34,393 bases of DNA from positions 1 through 34,393 of the forward strand of contig NZ_JACJPX010000081.1 of assembly GCF_014696315.1 (NCBI RefSeq), in the 5' to 3' direction. Position 1 is the first letter of the stretch. Each line of letters begins with the position of its first letter. This DNA comes from Calothrix membranacea FACHB-236. GTDB lineage: Bacteria; Cyanobacteriota; Cyanobacteriia; Cyanobacteriales; Nostocaceae. The position numbers and the translations under genes are program-made. Below the pieces are notes generated by a model. It saw only the letters and a program-made list of their open reading frames with translations. It was not told the origin of the DNA and made no database searches. Of the stretch, positions 32,609 through 34,393 are shown in pieces.

Positions 32609-34024
32609 TTACAAATCACAAACTTGGGAAGCATCACTTAAATCTAATTCACCTAAACTAATCAAAGCTAAATGTTCAGGGTTGCGGCTCAATTCTTTGG
32701 CTAACAAAAATCCGGTAATTGTCCAAGTTTGATATCTTCTCGCTTCTTTGCCAATTAATAACCCCCTAGTCCCATCATAATATTCTGGCCATTCATCTTC
32801 ACTCAAGCGTGTTTGAGCTAGTGCGATCGCTTTTTGAGCCAGACTTGTTCTACCTGTTTTTTGAGCAGCAGCAGTTAACAGCCACAATAAAACAGGCCAG
32901 CTGCCACCATTATGATACGACCAAGGTATATTTTTAGGGTCACATCCAGTAAAAATCCTGTATTCCTCTTTTTGTACAGCCGGGAAGCAGATTTTCATCG
33001 GCATTTCTCCCACGAGGTCTTGCCATTGTTCTTCAATCAGGTTCATAATGGCTTGCGATTGGCGATCGCTTGCTAAAGAAGAAATAATTGCCATCAAATT
33101 TCCTAGTGCAAAGAAGCGTGTATCTAGCTGTGACGGCCCAACATTTCCTGCTAAATAACCACCAATTTTTGGTAACCAAAGAGCCAAATTAATATAAGAA
33201 ATTGAATCTGCATAAATATTAAATTGATTAACTGCTGTCAGACCATATTCCTCACCTTTAAAGCGATAAATGATATTCAGACGAGGTATATCTATCCAAT
33301 AATGATTGCGAATATGCTCTCTTAATAAAGGTAAGCGGTTATTAATACCCATCACAATTTCTTCATTACCAGCACAAATTAATAGCTTGCGCGCTGCTCG
33401 TAAGGCTGCATAAAATAAAGCTTGAATTTCTAAAGGATATCCGTAAATACCCAAACGCCGATGAATCATACAAGAACCATCTGGAACTAATAGCGTTGGG
33501 TACATATCAAATCGAGTCGCCAAGCAAAGTTCCATAATTAACATGATTCCTTGCTGAAATTGCGGCTGCAAGGCAAATTTTATATCTTTTGTAGCTTTGA
33601 CATAGGCATATAAAATAATAATCCACCATAGACAAGAATCCACTGGTGTAACTCGTGCGATCGCCTGTTCGCCAAAATCTGCTTCTAAAGTTTCTTTACC
33701 ATCTTTGAATACAACTTTAAAGCTGGCTGGTATCAAACCTTTACCAGGAGTATAAGCATTTAATTGATTTTGCGTTGGTTGTAATTTTAAAGTCTCTTCC
33801 AAAAAATTTCGGACGATATCATATCTACCGTTAATGAGAAAAAGTAAGGCTGAAGAGACAAAATCTCTCACAAAGCAATGGTCATAATTTATTGCTGTTA
33901 ATGAAGGGTCGCTGGCAGCTATTGTACCAACAGGACGACCTTGATAATAAAGAATTGAATTTTCTAGTAGTTCCCAGGCCTGTTTTTCTATATCATCAAA
34001 TGTATATAATTTCTCTTTTTCCAT
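32609..34024 (-). CDS. GH100 alkaline/neutral invertase-like protein with altered catalytic residue
   Basis: 471 residues from ATG 34024; a GTG at 34036 is possible, but GGAG fits the ATG better. The family hydrolyses sucrose in the cytoplasm. Family segments: [93 protein letters not shown], and [25 protein letters not shown] near the end. Glu414 in WPEYYDG coincides with the catalytic Glu I recall for Anabaena InvA. The partner Asp188 there, in MIDRRMG, is His here (CMIHRRLG, codon CAT). VDSGLWW is also VDSCLWW. The length and the rest of the fold are intact, so this may be an inactive or altered paralog. Confidence 0.88.
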   Translation of the reverse strand: MEKEKLYTFDDIEKQAWELLENSILYYQGRPVGTIAASDPSLTAINYDHCFVRDFVSSALLFLINGRYDIVRNFLEETLKLQPTQNQLNAYTPGKGLIPASFKVVFKDGKETLEADFGEQAIARVTPVDSCLWWIIILYAYVKATKDIKFALQPQFQQGIMLIMELCLATRFDMYPTLLVPDGSCMIHRRLGIYGYPLEIQALFYAALRAARKLLICAGNEEIVMGINNRLPLLREHIRNHYWIDIPRLNIIYRFKGEEYGLTAVNQFNIYADSISYINLALWLPKIGGYLAGNVGPSQLDTRFFALGNLMAIISSLASDRQSQAIMNLIEEQWQDLVGEMPMKICFPAVQKEEYRIFTGCDPKNIPWSYHNGGSWPVLLWLLTAAAQKTGRTSLAQKAIALAQTRLSEDEWPEYYDGTRGLLIGKEARRYQTWTITGFLLAKELSRNPEHLALISLGELDLSDASQVCDL

Positions 34025-34367
34025 AGCGAGAAACACTCCATTTTCCTTGGATGTTGGCAGTAGATAATACTTTTATTGAGTGCTGAGGCTTTAATACTTT
34101 TACTGAGGTAATAGTTACAGATATATAGTTGCAGAGTATTTACCACACTTTCTCTGCACTATATTTCTTCACATATTCTTTCAGGATAACCTAAGTTTTT
34201 CAATTAATTCATTTGGTTTTATAACATATTATTGAATTTGTCACAGAGAACAAATGAGAAAAATCTAAAAGCACTTTTAACTACAAAATAGTGGGAGCAT
34301 CCAGTTTTGGAAGATTTACCATTTCTGAGAAAATGTAGAAGGAAATAACCTTGTGCGATCGCAGACT
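34025..34367. other. Intergenic region at the right end
   Basis: AT-rich, about 340 bp, with no repeat family or gene that I can recognise. A HIP1-like site is at 34354-34362. Confidence 0.5.
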
Positions 34368-34393
34368 ATGAGCCAAGAGAAACAAGAACGGAT
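34368..34393 (+). CDS. Possible start of a gene cut by the window edge
   Basis: ATG at 34368 opens a frame MSQEKQER that runs off the end. No ribosome binding site is evident and only eight codons are visible, so this is tentative. Confidence 0.25.

Noticed and set aside
1-34393. tRNA, rRNA or well-known small RNA genes
   Set aside because: I looked for TpsiC-like GTTCGA arms and the Yfr1 core and found none that form a credible gene; weak or unfamiliar RNAs cannot be excluded by eye.

Overview
The window is chromosomal DNA of a cyanobacterium, most likely a filamentous member of the Nostocales. It carries chlB for light-independent chlorophyll synthesis, a psb35-like gene, a Ycf37-like TPR gene and a GH100 alkaline/neutral invertase. 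The HIP1 octamer GCGATCGC recurs throughout. Gaps between genes are full of tandem heptamers (TGAATTT, CCAATTA, ATGGGGA, TAATTGG, TGTCATT) and short palindromes, as is usual in Nostoc, Calothrix and their relatives. I see no tRNA, rRNA, CRISPR array, prophage or complete insertion sequence. The assignment to this order is inferred from repeat style and gene content.

Layout. 1-3.4 kb: a minus-strand pair, a chimeric cNMP-binding / degenerate AAA / membrane polyferredoxin protein (845 aa) followed by a 112-aa unknown. 3.7-5.7 kb: an exported protein made of three 91-residue repeats with the fossil of a fourth, then an AT-rich gap holding an orphan peptide with a double-glycine leader. 5.9-8.1 kb: rpmI-rplT, a periplasmic solute-binding protein and the Ycf37-like gene. 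8.3-12.5 kb: a zinc-ribbon SDR protein, a copper amine oxidase with a MITE at its stop codon, and two coupled small unknown genes. 12.5-19 kb: a Uma2-type nuclease, chlB, recQ and rtcA. 19-23 kb: small unknown genes among dense repeats, including a 63-bp minisatellite and nested palindromes. 23-27.2 kb: a Pmp3-type peptide, a SUI1/YciH factor, trpB, and the minus-strand group folK-Nudix-ADP-ribosylglycohydrolase. 27.4-34.4 kb: a class A penicillin-binding protein, psb35, a TerB-like gene, rsmB, the invertase, and possibly the first codons of one more gene.

Most genes are housekeeping and stand alone or in pairs. Functional links the sequence supports are the ribosomal pair rpmI-rplT, the adjacent ADP-ribose enzymes (Nudix and ADP-ribosylglycohydrolase) behind folK, and three photosynthesis-related genes at separate sites (chlB, Ycf37-like, psb35).

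I found no obvious new multi-gene defence or biosynthetic system. The best leads are an invertase in which a His occupies what I recall as the catalytic Asp188 position; the redox-sensor-like chimera whose sigma-54-type domain has lost its ATPase motifs; the orphan double-glycine peptide; the decayed fourth repeat; a 126-bp MITE with 10-bp target duplications; palindromes whose stems change in a compensatory way; and a repeat element that has become part of the RsmB protein.
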